DNA of 34,166 nucleotides from Chloroflexota bacterium (GTDB taxonomy: Bacteria; Chloroflexota; Limnocylindria; Limnocylindrales; CSP1-4). The notes beneath the pieces are model-generated. The model was not told where the DNA came from, did no database searches, and worked only from the letters and a program-made list of their open reading frames with translations. Location of the stretch: positions 1 through 34,166 of the forward strand of contig JAKOQS010000081.1 in the NCBI GenBank assembly GCA_029778235.1, in the 5' to 3' direction. Below, piece after piece: positions 1 through 7,275 of this stretch. Each line of letters starts with the position of its first letter. The stretch's first letter is position 1. The position numbers and the translations under genes were made by a program.

Positions 1-666
1 GGGTCTCCCGGCCACCGGGAGCGCATCTTCCGCCGGCGTGGCCGTGGCCGCGCTGCGCCCGAGCGTCTCGGGGAGCCAGACGTACGCCACGATCGCGAAG
101 GACCCGATGACGAGCCCCGAGACCAGGAACAGCACGTCGTAGCCGAGCGACGCGAGGCCTGCCCCCACGGCCGGGCCCGCGATCCATCCGACGGCGTTCG
201 CCACGCTCAGCAGGCCGAACGCACGCGGTCTGCGCTCCTCGGGGACGACGTCCGCCACTGCCGCCCGCGCCGCGGGGACGAACGCCGGATCGACGATCCC
301 CAGGACCATCGTGAGCGCGGCGATCTGGGCGAGGTCCGTCGCCCTGCCCATGAGGGCGATGACCACGCCGGAGATGGCGACCGAGACCATCATCACCCGC
401 CGGCGACCCGCCCGGTCGGCCAGCCACCCGCCGGCCGCCCCCGACGCGATCGAGCAGACCGAGTACACGGCCGTGACCAGCCCGGCCTCGGCCGCGCTGG
501 CGCCGAGCGTCTCCACGAGGTAGATCGTGAGGAACGGGAAGACGAGCGCGAACCCGAAGTTCGCGACGAGGTCCCCGGCCGCGAGCACGAGGACGAGCCT
601 GTCGAAGTCCCGCCGCAGCTCGCGGAACGTCCGGACCGGCGGGACGCGTTCGACGAACGACCCCAC
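1..666 (-). CDS. MFS drug/metabolite transporter, N-terminal part (runs off window start)
   Basis: Reading the minus strand from a GTG at 666-664 gives 222 uninterrupted codons to the window edge, so the gene is truncated only by the window. The protein has a short cytoplasmic N-terminus and then a series of hydrophobic helices (the first about residues 24-50). The classical MFS motif A, GWLADRAGRRR at residues 80-90, lies between predicted helices 2 and 3. By family it is a proton-driven exporter or uptake carrier of the inner membrane; the substrate cannot be told. No ATG is available near the start. A CATACT -10-like hexamer lies 6 bases upstream of the GTG, suggesting a leaderless mRNA. 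It is divergent to the LuxR-type regulator, which could control it. Confidence 0.88.
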   Translation of the reverse strand, partial: MGSFVERVPPVRTFRELRRDFDRLVLVLAAGDLVANFGFALVFPFLTIYLVETLGASAAEAGLVTAVYSVCSIASGAAGGWLADRAGRRRVMMVSVAISGVVIALMGRATDLAQIAALTMVLGIVDPAFVPAARAAVADVVPEERRPRAFGLLSVANAVGWIAGPAVGAGLASLGYDVLFLVSGLVIGSFAIVAYVWLPETLGRSAATATPAEDALPVAGRP

Positions 667-672
667 GAGGCC

Positions 673-678
673 AGTATG
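673..678 (-). promoter_or_regulatory. -10-like box of the MFS gene
   Basis: CATACT on the minus strand, with 6 bases between it and the GTG start at 666. It keeps the key A2 and T6 of a -10 box. The spacing would place the transcription start at or next to the start codon. Confidence 0.4.
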
Positions 679-728
679 GACGGCGCCGCCGCCTCACGCC
701 CGACCGGCCCTGCCTTCCGGCGCGGGCG

Positions 729-734
729 TACGAT
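729..734 (+). promoter_or_regulatory. -10 box of the LuxR regulator gene (leaderless)
   Basis: TACGAT, followed by 7 bases and then the ATG at 742. No good -35 is visible. The spacing predicts a transcript that begins at the start codon, and it decides the choice of 742 over the upstream ATGs at 676 and 733. Confidence 0.5.
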
Positions 735-741
735 GCCGTCC

Positions 742-3700
742 ATGCCGGCCCATCTGGTGAGCGATCACCTCGTCGGGCGAGAACGGGAGCTCGCCGTCCT
801 CGCGGACGCGCTCGAGGCCGCCGCACGCGGCGAGCCCACCACCGTGCTCGTCTCCGGCACCTCCGGCATCGGCAAGAGCCGCCTTCTCGAGGAGGCGTCG
901 AGGCGCCTCGCCACCGTCCCCGGCGGCTTCACCGTTCTCCACGGGACCGCGTACCCGTCCCGCCGAGGCCTCCCCTTCGCCCCGGTCGCCGAGGCGCTCG
1001 CCCGGCACCTGCTGGCCCTCCCCGACGACTCGCTCCGGGTGCTCGTGGATCCCGCGACCTCGGAGCTGGTCCGGATCGTGCCGGGGCTGCAGGGACGCCT
1101 CGCCGCGCTCCGCCTTATGCCCGAGCAGCCGCCGATCGTCGCACGGATCGGACGGGAGGCCCGGATGCTCGAGGCGATCCTCGGCACGGTCTCCCGGATC
1201 GCGGGAGCACAGCCGACGGTCCTGATGCTCGAGGACGTCCACGACGCGGACGCGGGCACCCGCGCAGGCGCGGCGTTCCTGTCGCGTGCGGTGCGCGACC
1301 GGCCGCTCCTGCTCGTGCTCACGTACGAGCCAGATCGGATGACGCGGTCGCATCCGCTGGCGACGACTCTCCGGTCTCTCGACGACGGGGCTCGCAGGCC
1401 GCGCGAGCTGTCGATCGAGCCGCTCGACCGCGATTCGATCGCCGACCTGGTGACGGCGATCGAGGGCGAGCGACCATCGGCGACGGCGCTCCTCCAGGTC
1501 GCCCAGCGGTCCGACGGGAATCCCCTCGTGGTGGAGGAATACCTCGCCGCACGACGGGAGCTGCCCGGGTCGCGGATCGGCGCGTCGCTCGAGCAGCTCG
1601 CCCTGTCGCGGCTCGCACTCCGATCCCACGAGTGCCGTCGCGTGCTTCGTGCGCTCGCGCTCGCCGGTGCGCCGATCCGCCCCTCCCGTCTCTCCGCCGC
1701 CCTCGCCGCGTTCGAGTCGGCTGCGTCGGCGGACGGGCTGCGGCCGTCGTCGGGAGGGATCCCGGGACCGGCATCGCTGCGTCGGCAGCCGGCAGCGCAC
1801 GTGGCGGCCGGCCGCAGGGAGCAGGGCGCGCCCGCCGCCCCGCGGCTCGTCGACCCCGGCGTCGCCGACGGGCTCGCGGAGGCGATCGCCGACGGGACGG
1901 TGGTCGTCCTCGACTCGCCCGCCGAGGGCAGCCGGCCGGCCGGCCCCGGAGACGATCCGATCGGGTTCCGGCACGCGCGGATCGGCGAGGCGGTGGCCGC
2001 GGACCTCCTGCCCACGCTGCGACGCCGCTACCACGCGGCGCTGGCGCTCGCGTTCACGGACCAGCCGGCGGAGGCGGCCGCCCACTGGATGGCCGCGCAC
2101 GCGGACGCCCGGGCCCGGGAGGCGGCGCTCGCGGCCGCGGCGATCGCGGAGGAGCGCGATTCAGCCGCCGACGCGCTCGCGTCCCTTGAGCTGGCGCTCG
2201 AGCTCGAGGAAGCGGGCGGGCCCGGCGGCCGCGATGACGCCCGCGGGCCGGTCCCCGCCTCGACCTCGTCGCTCACCGCGGCTGCCACGGCACCCGTCGA
2301 GAGCCGGACCCGGGCGACGACCGCGGATGCCGTCGAGAGCCGAGCCCGGGCGGCCGACGCGGCCTACGCCGCGGGCCTGCCGATCCGCGCCGCCGCATAC
2401 GTCGGCTCGGCGATCGCGCTGGCGGATCCGAAGGTGGACCCGGAGCGCGTCGCGCTCCTCTACGACGCCCTCGGCAGGTATCGGCGAGCGGCCGGCGACA
2501 TCGACGGGAGCAGGGCGGCGCACCGGGAGGCGGTTCGACTCGCGCCGGCGTCGGCCGCGCGTGTCCGCGCCGCCGTCCTCGGGTCGCTCGCACAAGTCCG
2601 GATGTTCGAGGGCTACTTCTCGGACGCGCTCGGCGCGGCGACCGACGCGATCGAGGCCGCGCGCGCGGCCGGCGAGCCCGCCGTCGCGGAGCTGGTCCAG
2701 GCGACCATCACCCTCGGCGTCTGCCGGGCGTGGATGGACGACCCGGAGGGCGGCGTGGCGATCCTCCGCGAGTCCCGGGCCGCGGCGGATCGCCTGGGGC
2801 TGCTCGACGAGCGGTTCCGCGCGGACGCGAACCTGACCACGGTCCTGGATCTGCTCGGCCGGCGCGAGGAGGCGCTCGCGGTCGCGTTCGAGGGGATCGA
2901 GGCGGCAGAGCAGGCGGGCCTCGCCGAGATCTACGGCAACTTCCTCCGCGGGAACGCCGCGGAGACGCTCTTCTCGCTCGGGCGCTGGGAGGAATCGCGG
3001 GCGCTCAGCCTCGACGCCCTCGCGCTCGCCGGCGCGCGCATCCACTCGACCGGGCTGACCACCGCGCAGGCCGCGTTCGAGTACGCGGTCCTGAGCCTCG
3101 CGACCGTCGAGATCGAATCGACGGCCGGAGAGCCGGCCGCCCGCCTCCTCGGCCAGCTCCTCATCGACCTGGAGCCCAGCCCGGACCTCGAGAGCTCCGT
3201 GCCGACGTACCTGGCCGCCGCCTCCCTTGCGCGCTGGCGCGGCGACCTCGATGACGCGCGTCGCGCCATCGCCTCGGGCTGGGAGCGCGTCTCGGGGACG
3301 GAGGACTGGGCGCTCCTGGCCCGGGTCGCCGCGGACGGGATCGAGATCGAGGCGGACGCGGCGGGCTCCGCGCGCGCTCGCCGGGACCTCGCGCTCGTGG
3401 CTTCCGCTCGCGCCTCCGCGTCGACGATGCTCGCGCGCGCGGAGGCCGCGGTGGCCGCGGCATCGGCGGGCCCCGCACTCGGGTCACGCCGCGAGGGCGA
3501 GGCGCTGCTCGTGACCGCCCGACTGCACCGCGCGCGCATCGACCACGAGGACGAACCGGATGCCTGGCGCACCCTGGCGGAGACGTGGGGCGCGATCGGT
3601 GTCCCGTACCGGGCGGCCCGGGCGCGGTTCCACGAGGCGGCCGCCCGCCTCCGTGGCGAGGGCCGTGCCACGGCGACACGCGCGGAGGCGCGCGCCCCGC

Positions 3701-4161
3701 TGCTCGCCGCCCACGAGGCCGCCATGCGGCTGGGGGCCGGACCGTTCGCGGCACAGGTGCGCGACCTCGCCGACCGTGTGCTCATCGCGTTGCCGGCCGC
3801 CCCGCAGCTGCGGGTCCCGGCCGTTCGGGACGCGCGCCGGCCGGCCGCGCCCGGAGGACCTGGAGAGGTCGCGCGCGCGCTGGTCGGGGAGCCGGCCGCG
3901 CCGCGTGGCGACGCCTTCGGCCTGAGCCGTCGCGAGAACGAGGTGCTCGGGCTCATCGCCGAGGGCCTGACGAACCGGGAGATCGCCGAGCGGCTGTTCA
4001 TCAGCGAGCGGACCGTCCACGTCCACGTGAGTCGCGTGCTCGCCAAGCTCGGGGTGTCGGGCCGCGTGGAGGCAGCGGCCGTCGCGATCCGGCTGGGGCT
4101 CACCCGGACCGGCGCGCCTTTGACCCCGCGCCGGCCGGGAGGGCCGCGCCGCCGCCAGTGA
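742..4161 (+). CDS. Large STAND/AAA ATPase transcriptional regulator with TPR-like region and C-terminal LuxR HTH
   Basis: A protein of 1139 residues. The N-terminus carries a Walker A P-loop (GTSGIGKS, about residues 39-46) and a Walker B-like run (VLMLEDVHDAD), typical of ATP-dependent MalT/LAL regulators. A long Ala/Leu/Arg-rich helical central region looks like TPR-type repeats. The last ~65 residues are a LuxR/GerE helix-turn-helix (LSRRENEVLGLIAEGLTNREIA, then ISERTVHVHVSRVLAKLGV). By family it is an ATP-switched transcriptional activator that oligomerises on ligand binding; the ligand is unknown. A Pro/Ala/Arg-rich insert at about residues 320-400 is probably disordered. Start 742 is chosen because the TACGAT box ends 7 bases before it. 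A perfect hairpin terminator follows at 4235. Confidence 0.9.
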   Translation: MPAHLVSDHLVGRERELAVLADALEAAARGEPTTVLVSGTSGIGKSRLLEEASRRLATVPGGFTVLHGTAYPSRRGLPFAPVAEALARHLLALPDDSLRVLVDPATSELVRIVPGLQGRLAALRLMPEQPPIVARIGREARMLEAILGTVSRIAGAQPTVLMLEDVHDADAGTRAGAAFLSRAVRDRPLLLVLTYEPDRMTRSHPLATTLRSLDDGARRPRELSIEPLDRDSIADLVTAIEGERPSATALLQVAQRSDGNPLVVEEYLAARRELPGSRIGASLEQLALSRLALRSHECRRVLRALALAGAPIRPSRLSAALAAFESAASADGLRPSSGGIPGPASLRRQPAAHVAAGRREQGAPAAPRLVDPGVADGLAEAIADGTVVVLDSPAEGSRPAGPGDDPIGFRHARIGEAVAADLLPTLRRRYHAALALAFTDQPAEAAAHWMAAHADARAREAALAAAAIAEERDSAADALASLELALELEEAGGPGGRDDARGPVPASTSSLTAAATAPVESRTRATTADAVESRARAADAAYAAGLPIRAAAYVGSAIALADPKVDPERVALLYDALGRYRRAAGDIDGSRAAHREAVRLAPASAARVRAAVLGSLAQVRMFEGYFSDALGAATDAIEAARAAGEPAVAELVQATITLGVCRAWMDDPEGGVAILRESRAAADRLGLLDERFRADANLTTVLDLLGRREEALAVAFEGIEAAEQAGLAEIYGNFLRGNAAETLFSLGRWEESRALSLDALALAGARIHSTGLTTAQAAFEYAVLSLATVEIESTAGEPAARLLGQLLIDLEPSPDLESSVPTYLAAASLARWRGDLDDARRAIASGWERVSGTEDWALLARVAADGIEIEADAAGSARARRDLALVASARASASTMLARAEAAVAAASAGPALGSRREGEALLVTARLHRARIDHEDEPDAWRTLAETWGAIGVPYRAARARFHEAAARLRGEGRATATRAEARAPLLAAHEAAMRLGAGPFAAQVRDLADRVLIALPAAPQLRVPAVRDARRPAAPGGPGEVARALVGEPAAPRGDAFGLSRRENEVLGLIAEGLTNREIAERLFISERTVHVHVSRVLAKLGVSGRVEAAAVAIRLGLTRTGAPLTPRRPGGPRRRQ

Positions 4162-4234
4162 CCGGCGCGCGCCGTTCGGCGCTCTCGCCGGACCCCCGCG
4201 CCATGGCCGCGGCCCGGCCCGCGCCGGGCAGACG

Positions 4235-4271
4235 CGTCAAGACCCGGGTCCCCGAGACCCGGGTCTTGACG
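4235..4271. terminator. Perfect 16-bp hairpin, bidirectional terminator candidate
   Basis: The left arm CGTCAAGACCCGGGTC (4235-4250) and right arm GACCCGGGTCTTGACG (4256-4271) are exactly complementary around a 5-base loop, with no T tract on either side. It lies between the end of the LuxR gene (plus) and the small minus-strand ORF, so it can serve both convergent transcripts. Confidence 0.75.
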
Positions 4272-4376
4272 GAAGCCGATCCTGCGGCGGGCGGCGAACG
4301 GGCGATCGCCGGCTCCGAGGTCGCAGGATCGGGTCGAGTGCGCGGCCGGCGCTGCGGACCGGCCGCTCCTGTGGTT

Positions 4377-4478
4377 TCAGGCCCAGCGGCGGCCGGCCTC
4401 GGCGACCAGTGCGAGCGCGGAAAGAGACCCGAGCGCGATCGCGACGCGCCACGCTCGCCACGTCATCTTCTGCTTCAT
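4377..4478 (-). CDS. 33-residue small ORF, possible single-span membrane peptide
   Basis: ATG at 4478-4476 follows a good ribosome binding site (GGAGGG, about 8-10 bases upstream on the minus strand) and runs 33 codons to a TGA at 4377. The peptide starts with a basic stretch (MKQKMTWRAWR), has a central hydrophobic segment of about 18 residues (VAIALGSLSALALVA) and ends with a basic EAGRRWA tail. That is the layout of a small membrane-anchored peptide. I do not recognise the family. It lies alone between a hairpin terminator (4235-4271) and a region of inverted and direct repeats. The ribosome binding site and amphipathic charge pattern support a real gene; its shortness keeps confidence moderate. 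Confidence 0.5.
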   Translation of the reverse strand: MKQKMTWRAWRVAIALGSLSALALVAEAGRRWA

Positions 4479-4542
4479 GCCGACCGTTCCCTCCCCTGCG
4501 CCACAGGGGCGCTGCGGATGCGACCCTCACACGCCACTCGAT

Positions 4543-4572
4543 GGGCCGCCACCTGGCGGGCCGCCACCTGGC
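4543..4572. repeat. 15-bp tandem direct repeat (2 copies)
   Basis: GGGCCGCCACCTGGC occurs at 4543-4557 and again immediately at 4558-4572. Each unit is itself partly dyad-symmetric (GCC..GGC). It sits upstream of the 33-residue ORF on the minus strand, so it may be a regulatory site. Confidence 0.7.
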
Positions 4573-4623
4573 GTTCGGACCCTGAACCTACACGCCGGCC
4601 CCGCAGGCCTTCCATGACCGCTT

Positions 4624-4645
4624 GGTACCGGTCGGGACCAGTACC
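4624..4645. promoter_or_regulatory. Inverted repeat, operator candidate
   Basis: GGTACCGGTC (4624-4633), a 2-base centre, then GACCAGTACC (4636-4645); the arms match at 9 of 10 positions. It lies between the minus-strand small ORF and the cupredoxin gene, about 60 bp before the cupredoxin -10 box. Confidence 0.4.
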
Positions 4646-4705
4646 ATCGACCCAGGCGGTCGCCCCGTCCACCGCCCGTCCGAGGACGCGCGCGCGCGGG
4701 CACGG

Positions 4706-4711
4706 TAGACT
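4706..4711 (+). promoter_or_regulatory. -10 box of the cupredoxin gene
   Basis: TAGACT in the context GGTAGACT, matching the GTA[G/T]nCT pattern seen before other genes here. It predicts transcription from about 4718 and a leader of roughly 54 bases to the chosen ATG at 4772. Confidence 0.4.
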
Positions 4712-4771
4712 CCACCGCCCGGGATGCGCCCCTCCCTCCGCCCGCCCATGCCACCGAGGACCACGAACACG

Positions 4772-5263
4772 ATGCGGACCCTGAGGACCGTCGCCGCCGC
4801 CGCGGTGCTCGCCCTGAGCGTCGCCGCCTGCGCGAGCTCCACGTCGCCCGGCTGGACGTTCAGCCCCACGGAGCCGGCCACGCCCGCTCCCTCGCAGCCG
4901 TCCGGCGCTCCGCCCACGGTCGTGCCCGGTGCGACGGACTCCGCGACCGGCGGCGGCGGCGGGACCGAGACCGTCGGTACGAGCATCGACCTCGTCGCAC
5001 TGAACATCGCCTTCGACCAGACCGAGATCACCATCCCGGCGAACACCACGTTCACGATCAACTTCGACAACCAGGACGCGGGCATCCCGCACAACGTCGC
5101 GATCCACAAGGACTCGCCCACGGGCGAGGCGGTGTTCACCGGCGAGATCATCACGGGGCCCAAGCAGATCGTGTACACGATCGGTGGCCTGAACGCGGGC
5201 ACCTACGCCTTCGTCTGCACCGTCCACCCGAACATGGTGGGGACCCTGACCGTCACTCCGTGA
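4772..5263 (+). CDS. Cupredoxin-domain lipoprotein (type 1 copper)
   Basis: A 163-residue protein. It opens with a lipoprotein signal peptide (MRTLRT, then a hydrophobic run) ending in VAAC, so Cys20 should be lipidated and the protein membrane-anchored outside the cell. A Ser/Pro/Gly-rich linker of about 45 residues follows. The plastocyanin-like domain has all four type 1 copper ligands visible: His107 (in GIPHNVAIH), then Cys149, His152 and Met155 in CTVHPNM. By family it carries single electrons between membrane complexes. ATGs at 4724 and 4748 are in frame, but 4772 is preferred because the signal peptide begins there and a GAGGA site lies 11 bases upstream. The partner is not evident from the neighbours. 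Confidence 0.88.
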   Translation: MRTLRTVAAAAVLALSVAACASSTSPGWTFSPTEPATPAPSQPSGAPPTVVPGATDSATGGGGGTETVGTSIDLVALNIAFDQTEITIPANTTFTINFDNQDAGIPHNVAIHKDSPTGEAVFTGEIITGPKQIVYTIGGLNAGTYAFVCTVHPNMVGTLTVTP

Positions 5264-5328
5264 GTCGACGACCCGCGGCGGCCCCCGAGCCGCGCGAGGC
5301 CCCCGTCGGCCGGCCTCGGCCCGCCTGC

Positions 5329-5334
5329 TAGCAT
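5329..5334 (+). promoter_or_regulatory. -10 box of the AlaX-like gene (leaderless)
   Basis: TAGCAT followed by 7 bases and then the GTG start at 5342, with no ribosome binding site in between. A leaderless transcript is predicted. Confidence 0.5.
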
Positions 5335-5341
5335 CCGATCC

Positions 5342-6091
5342 GTGAGCGAGAACATCTGCTACACGGACAGCTACCTGCGCACGGTCGCCGCGTCGGTCCG
5401 CGAGGTCCAGCCCGCCGACGAGGGGAAGGGCGCCCTCGTCGTCCTCGACCGGACGGTCTTCTACCCCGGCGGGGGTGGCCAGCCGGCCGACCGCGGCGTC
5501 ATCCGCGCGACGGACGGCCGGTCCTGGGTCGTCGTCTCCGCGCGGAAGGCCGGCGACGACATCGTCCACGAGCTCGAGCCGGGCGCGACCCCGCCGGAGG
5601 TGGGCACGGCGGGCGTCTACCAGGTGGACGTCGACTGGGAACGCCGCTACCGGCTCATGCGCACGCACACCGCGCTGCACGCGCTGTGCGGGGTCGTCTG
5701 GCGAGACTACTCCGCGCTCGTCACGGGCGGGAACATGGAGCCCGGGTCCGGAAGGATGGACTTCGAGTTCGAGACGATGAGCGGCGACCTCGTCGCGGAG
5801 ATCGAGGCGAAGGTCAACGTCGAGCTGGCGGGCGGGCGCGCCGTGAAGGTCGACTTCCTCCCGCGCGACGAGGCCTTCGCGATCCCCGACCTCATCCGGA
5901 CGAAGGTGAACCTCCTGCCGCCCGGGATCGACGTCATCCGGACGATCGAGATCGTGGGGCTCGACCTGCAGGCCGACGGCGGGACGCATGTCGCCAGCAC
6001 CGCGGAGGTCGGCGCCATCCGGGTGACGGGCTACGAGTCGAAGGGCCGGATCAACAAGCGGATCCGCATCGAGCTCGTCGATCCGGCCTGA
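5342..6091 (+). CDS. alaX: Alanyl-tRNA editing protein, AlaX family
   Basis: A 249-residue stand-alone relative of the AlaRS editing domain; by family it hydrolyses mischarged Ser- or Gly-tRNA(Ala) in the cytoplasm. Visible signatures are the FYPGGGGQPADRG motif (residues 40-52), the zinc HxxxH pair His109/His113 (RTHTALH), and the second metal motif DGGTH (Asp212 to His216). The last motif is normally CGGTH, so the usual cysteine ligand is Asp here. The AlaX group is known to vary at this site, so I would not call it inactive. The start is a GTG with no Shine-Dalgarno and a TAGCAT box 7 bases upstream. It stands alone between the cupredoxin gene and an ArsR unit. Confidence 0.88.
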   Translation: MSENICYTDSYLRTVAASVREVQPADEGKGALVVLDRTVFYPGGGGQPADRGVIRATDGRSWVVVSARKAGDDIVHELEPGATPPEVGTAGVYQVDVDWERRYRLMRTHTALHALCGVVWRDYSALVTGGNMEPGSGRMDFEFETMSGDLVAEIEAKVNVELAGGRAVKVDFLPRDEAFAIPDLIRTKVNLLPPGIDVIRTIEIVGLDLQADGGTHVASTAEVGAIRVTGYESKGRINKRIRIELVDPA

Positions 6092-6157
6092 GGCAGGGTG
6101 CCCGGCGAGGCCTTGCGAGCCCCGCTGACGGCGGACTCCGGCCCGCGACGCGGGCGG

Positions 6158-6204
6158 CCCGGCGGCGCGCCCGACTCCGACGCCCGGCGGCGCGCCCGAC
6201 TCCG
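6158..6204. repeat. 22-bp direct repeat, period 25
   Basis: An identical 22-base GC-rich unit (beginning CCCGGCGGCG, ending CGACTCCG) occupies 6158-6179 and 6183-6204 in the gap before the arsR-type promoter. No function is apparent. Confidence 0.65.
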
Positions 6205-6215
6205 GTCGTCGCCGC

Positions 6216-6245
6216 TTGACAGCCAGGTGCTCGGCCTAGCATAAT
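6216..6245 (+). promoter_or_regulatory. Sigma70-type promoter of the arsR-SRPBCC unit
   Basis: A consensus -35 TTGACA (6216-6221), an 18-base spacer, and a -10 CATAAT (6240-6245). TAGCAT at 6237-6242 is an overlapping alternative. It is the best classical promoter in the window, in an AT-rich island unlike its surroundings. Confidence 0.7.
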
Positions 6246-6251
6246 CGTCGC

Positions 6252-6274
6252 GTTATATAGCGAGGAGGTTATAT
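6252..6274 (+). promoter_or_regulatory. Putative ArsR operator overlapping the ribosome binding site
   Basis: GTTATAT occurs at 6252-6258 and 6268-6274. Within this stretch ATATAGC (6255-6261) and GTTATAT (6268-6274) form an inverted repeat with one mismatch around the GAGGAG ribosome binding site. Dimeric ArsR proteins bind such AT-rich dyads next to their own promoters, so autorepression is inferred. Confidence 0.5.
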
Positions 6275-6608
6275 GCGGACGGCGGATCTCGACCTCGTCT
6301 TCGGTGCCCTTGCGGACCCGACGCGTCGTGCGATCCTCGCGCGGCTCGCCTCGGGCGACGCGAGCGTCTCCGAGCTGGTCGAGCCGTTCTCCATCTCACA
6401 GCCGGCCGTGTCGCGCCACCTGAAGGTGCTCGAGCGGGCGGGTCTCGTCTCGCGCTCGCGGCGCGCGACGGTCCGGCTCAGCCACCTCGAGGCCGCACCG
6501 CTGCTCGAGGCGACGGCCTGGCTCGCGGGGTACCGCGAGTTCTGGGACGAGAGCTTCGACCGGCTGGACGACCTCCTCGCGATCCTCCAGCGCGAGCCGC
6601 AGGCCTGA
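6273..6608 (+). CDS. ArsR-family winged-helix repressor
   Basis: A 111-residue protein with the ArsR signature through its whole length: FGALADPTRRAILARLA at the N-terminus, then the recognition region ISQPAVSRHLKVLERAGLVSRSR (about residues 42-64). It has no cysteine and no recognisable metal site, so it belongs to the non-metal ArsR group usually found with an SRPBCC partner, as here. The ATG at 6273 has AGGAGG 4 bases upstream and a strong promoter at 6216-6245. AT-rich repeats at the start codon look like its own operator. The SRPBCC gene follows after 83 bases in the same direction. Confidence 0.92.
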   Translation: MRTADLDLVFGALADPTRRAILARLASGDASVSELVEPFSISQPAVSRHLKVLERAGLVSRSRRATVRLSHLEAAPLLEATAWLAGYREFWDESFDRLDDLLAILQREPQA

Positions 6609-6691
6609 GCCCTGCCCGGACCCGGCGCTCGCCCGGGACCGTGACCGCACCACGGCCATCACACCAGCACCACGAGCAGAAGGGGAGAGCG

Positions 6692-7171
6692 ATGGGAGTC
6701 ACCGAGATCACCGCCGAGCCCGGCCAGCCGACGATCGCCATGACCCGCGAGTTCGACGCACCGCCCGAACTCGTCTTCCGCGCATACACGGACCCGGACC
6801 TCGTCGCCCGCTGGATGGGTCCGCGGAGGCTCACCACGGAGATCGTGGAGTGGGACCTGCGCCACGGCGGCCGCTGGCGCTACCTGAGCCGCGAGGCGGA
6901 CGGGACCGCGTACGGCTTCCGCGGCGTCTTCCACGGGACGCCGTCGCCGGCCGGGATCGTCCAGACGTGGGAGCTCGAACCGGTCCCGGAGGGCGTCCAG
7001 CTCCAGAAGTGCTGGTTCGAGGACATCGGCGGCCGGACGCGCCTCCACGCCGAGGTGACGCTGTTCTCCGTCGAGATGCGCGACGGCCTCATGGCCTCCG
7101 GGATGGAGGGCGGGATGAACGAGGGCTACGCACGCCTCGACGAGCTGCTCGCCGGACTCTCTGCGGGCTGA
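6692..7171 (+). CDS. SRPBCC/AHSA1-like ligand-binding protein
   Basis: A 159-residue protein of the START-like SRPBCC superfamily (Activator of Hsp90 ATPase homologue 1-like). Signatures are TREFDAPPELVFRAYTDPDLVARWMGP near residues 13-38, the DLRHGGRWRY motif, and a C-terminal helix with GMEGGMNEGYARLDELLA. These small cytoplasmic proteins bind hydrophobic ligands; the ligand here is unknown. An ArsR gene upstream is the standard arrangement. The start at 6692 is chosen over an in-frame ATG at 6641 because AAGGGGAG lies just upstream and the family begins here. Confidence 0.88.
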   Translation: MGVTEITAEPGQPTIAMTREFDAPPELVFRAYTDPDLVARWMGPRRLTTEIVEWDLRHGGRWRYLSREADGTAYGFRGVFHGTPSPAGIVQTWELEPVPEGVQLQKCWFEDIGGRTRLHAEVTLFSVEMRDGLMASGMEGGMNEGYARLDELLAGLSAG

Positions 7172-7204
7172 CGACGTGGCCCCGGGTCACGGCAGCCTGC
7201 ATGC

Positions 7205-7241
7205 GCACGCGTCCGCGACCATCGAGGTCGCGGGCGCGTGC
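7205..7241. terminator. 16-bp hairpin terminator between convergent genes
   Basis: GCACGCGTCCGCGACC (7205-7220) pairs with GGTCGCGGGCGCGTGC (7226-7241) with a single G-T wobble and a 5-base loop. It lies between the SRPBCC gene (plus) and the end of the pnt operon (minus). No T tract. Confidence 0.7.
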
Positions 7242-7275
7242 CCTCGGTGCCGTGGCGGCGGCCATCCACCCGGCG

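Noticed and set aside
694-2100. Long open frames opposite or out of phase with real genes (for example minus 694-2100, 4475-5989, 7437-9230, 19303-21438, 23158-25308, 24638-26854, 27943-29916)
   Set aside because: They are Arg/Gly/Pro/Ala-rich, have no family motifs and lie wholly over well-supported genes. High GC makes stop codons rare in the shadow frames.
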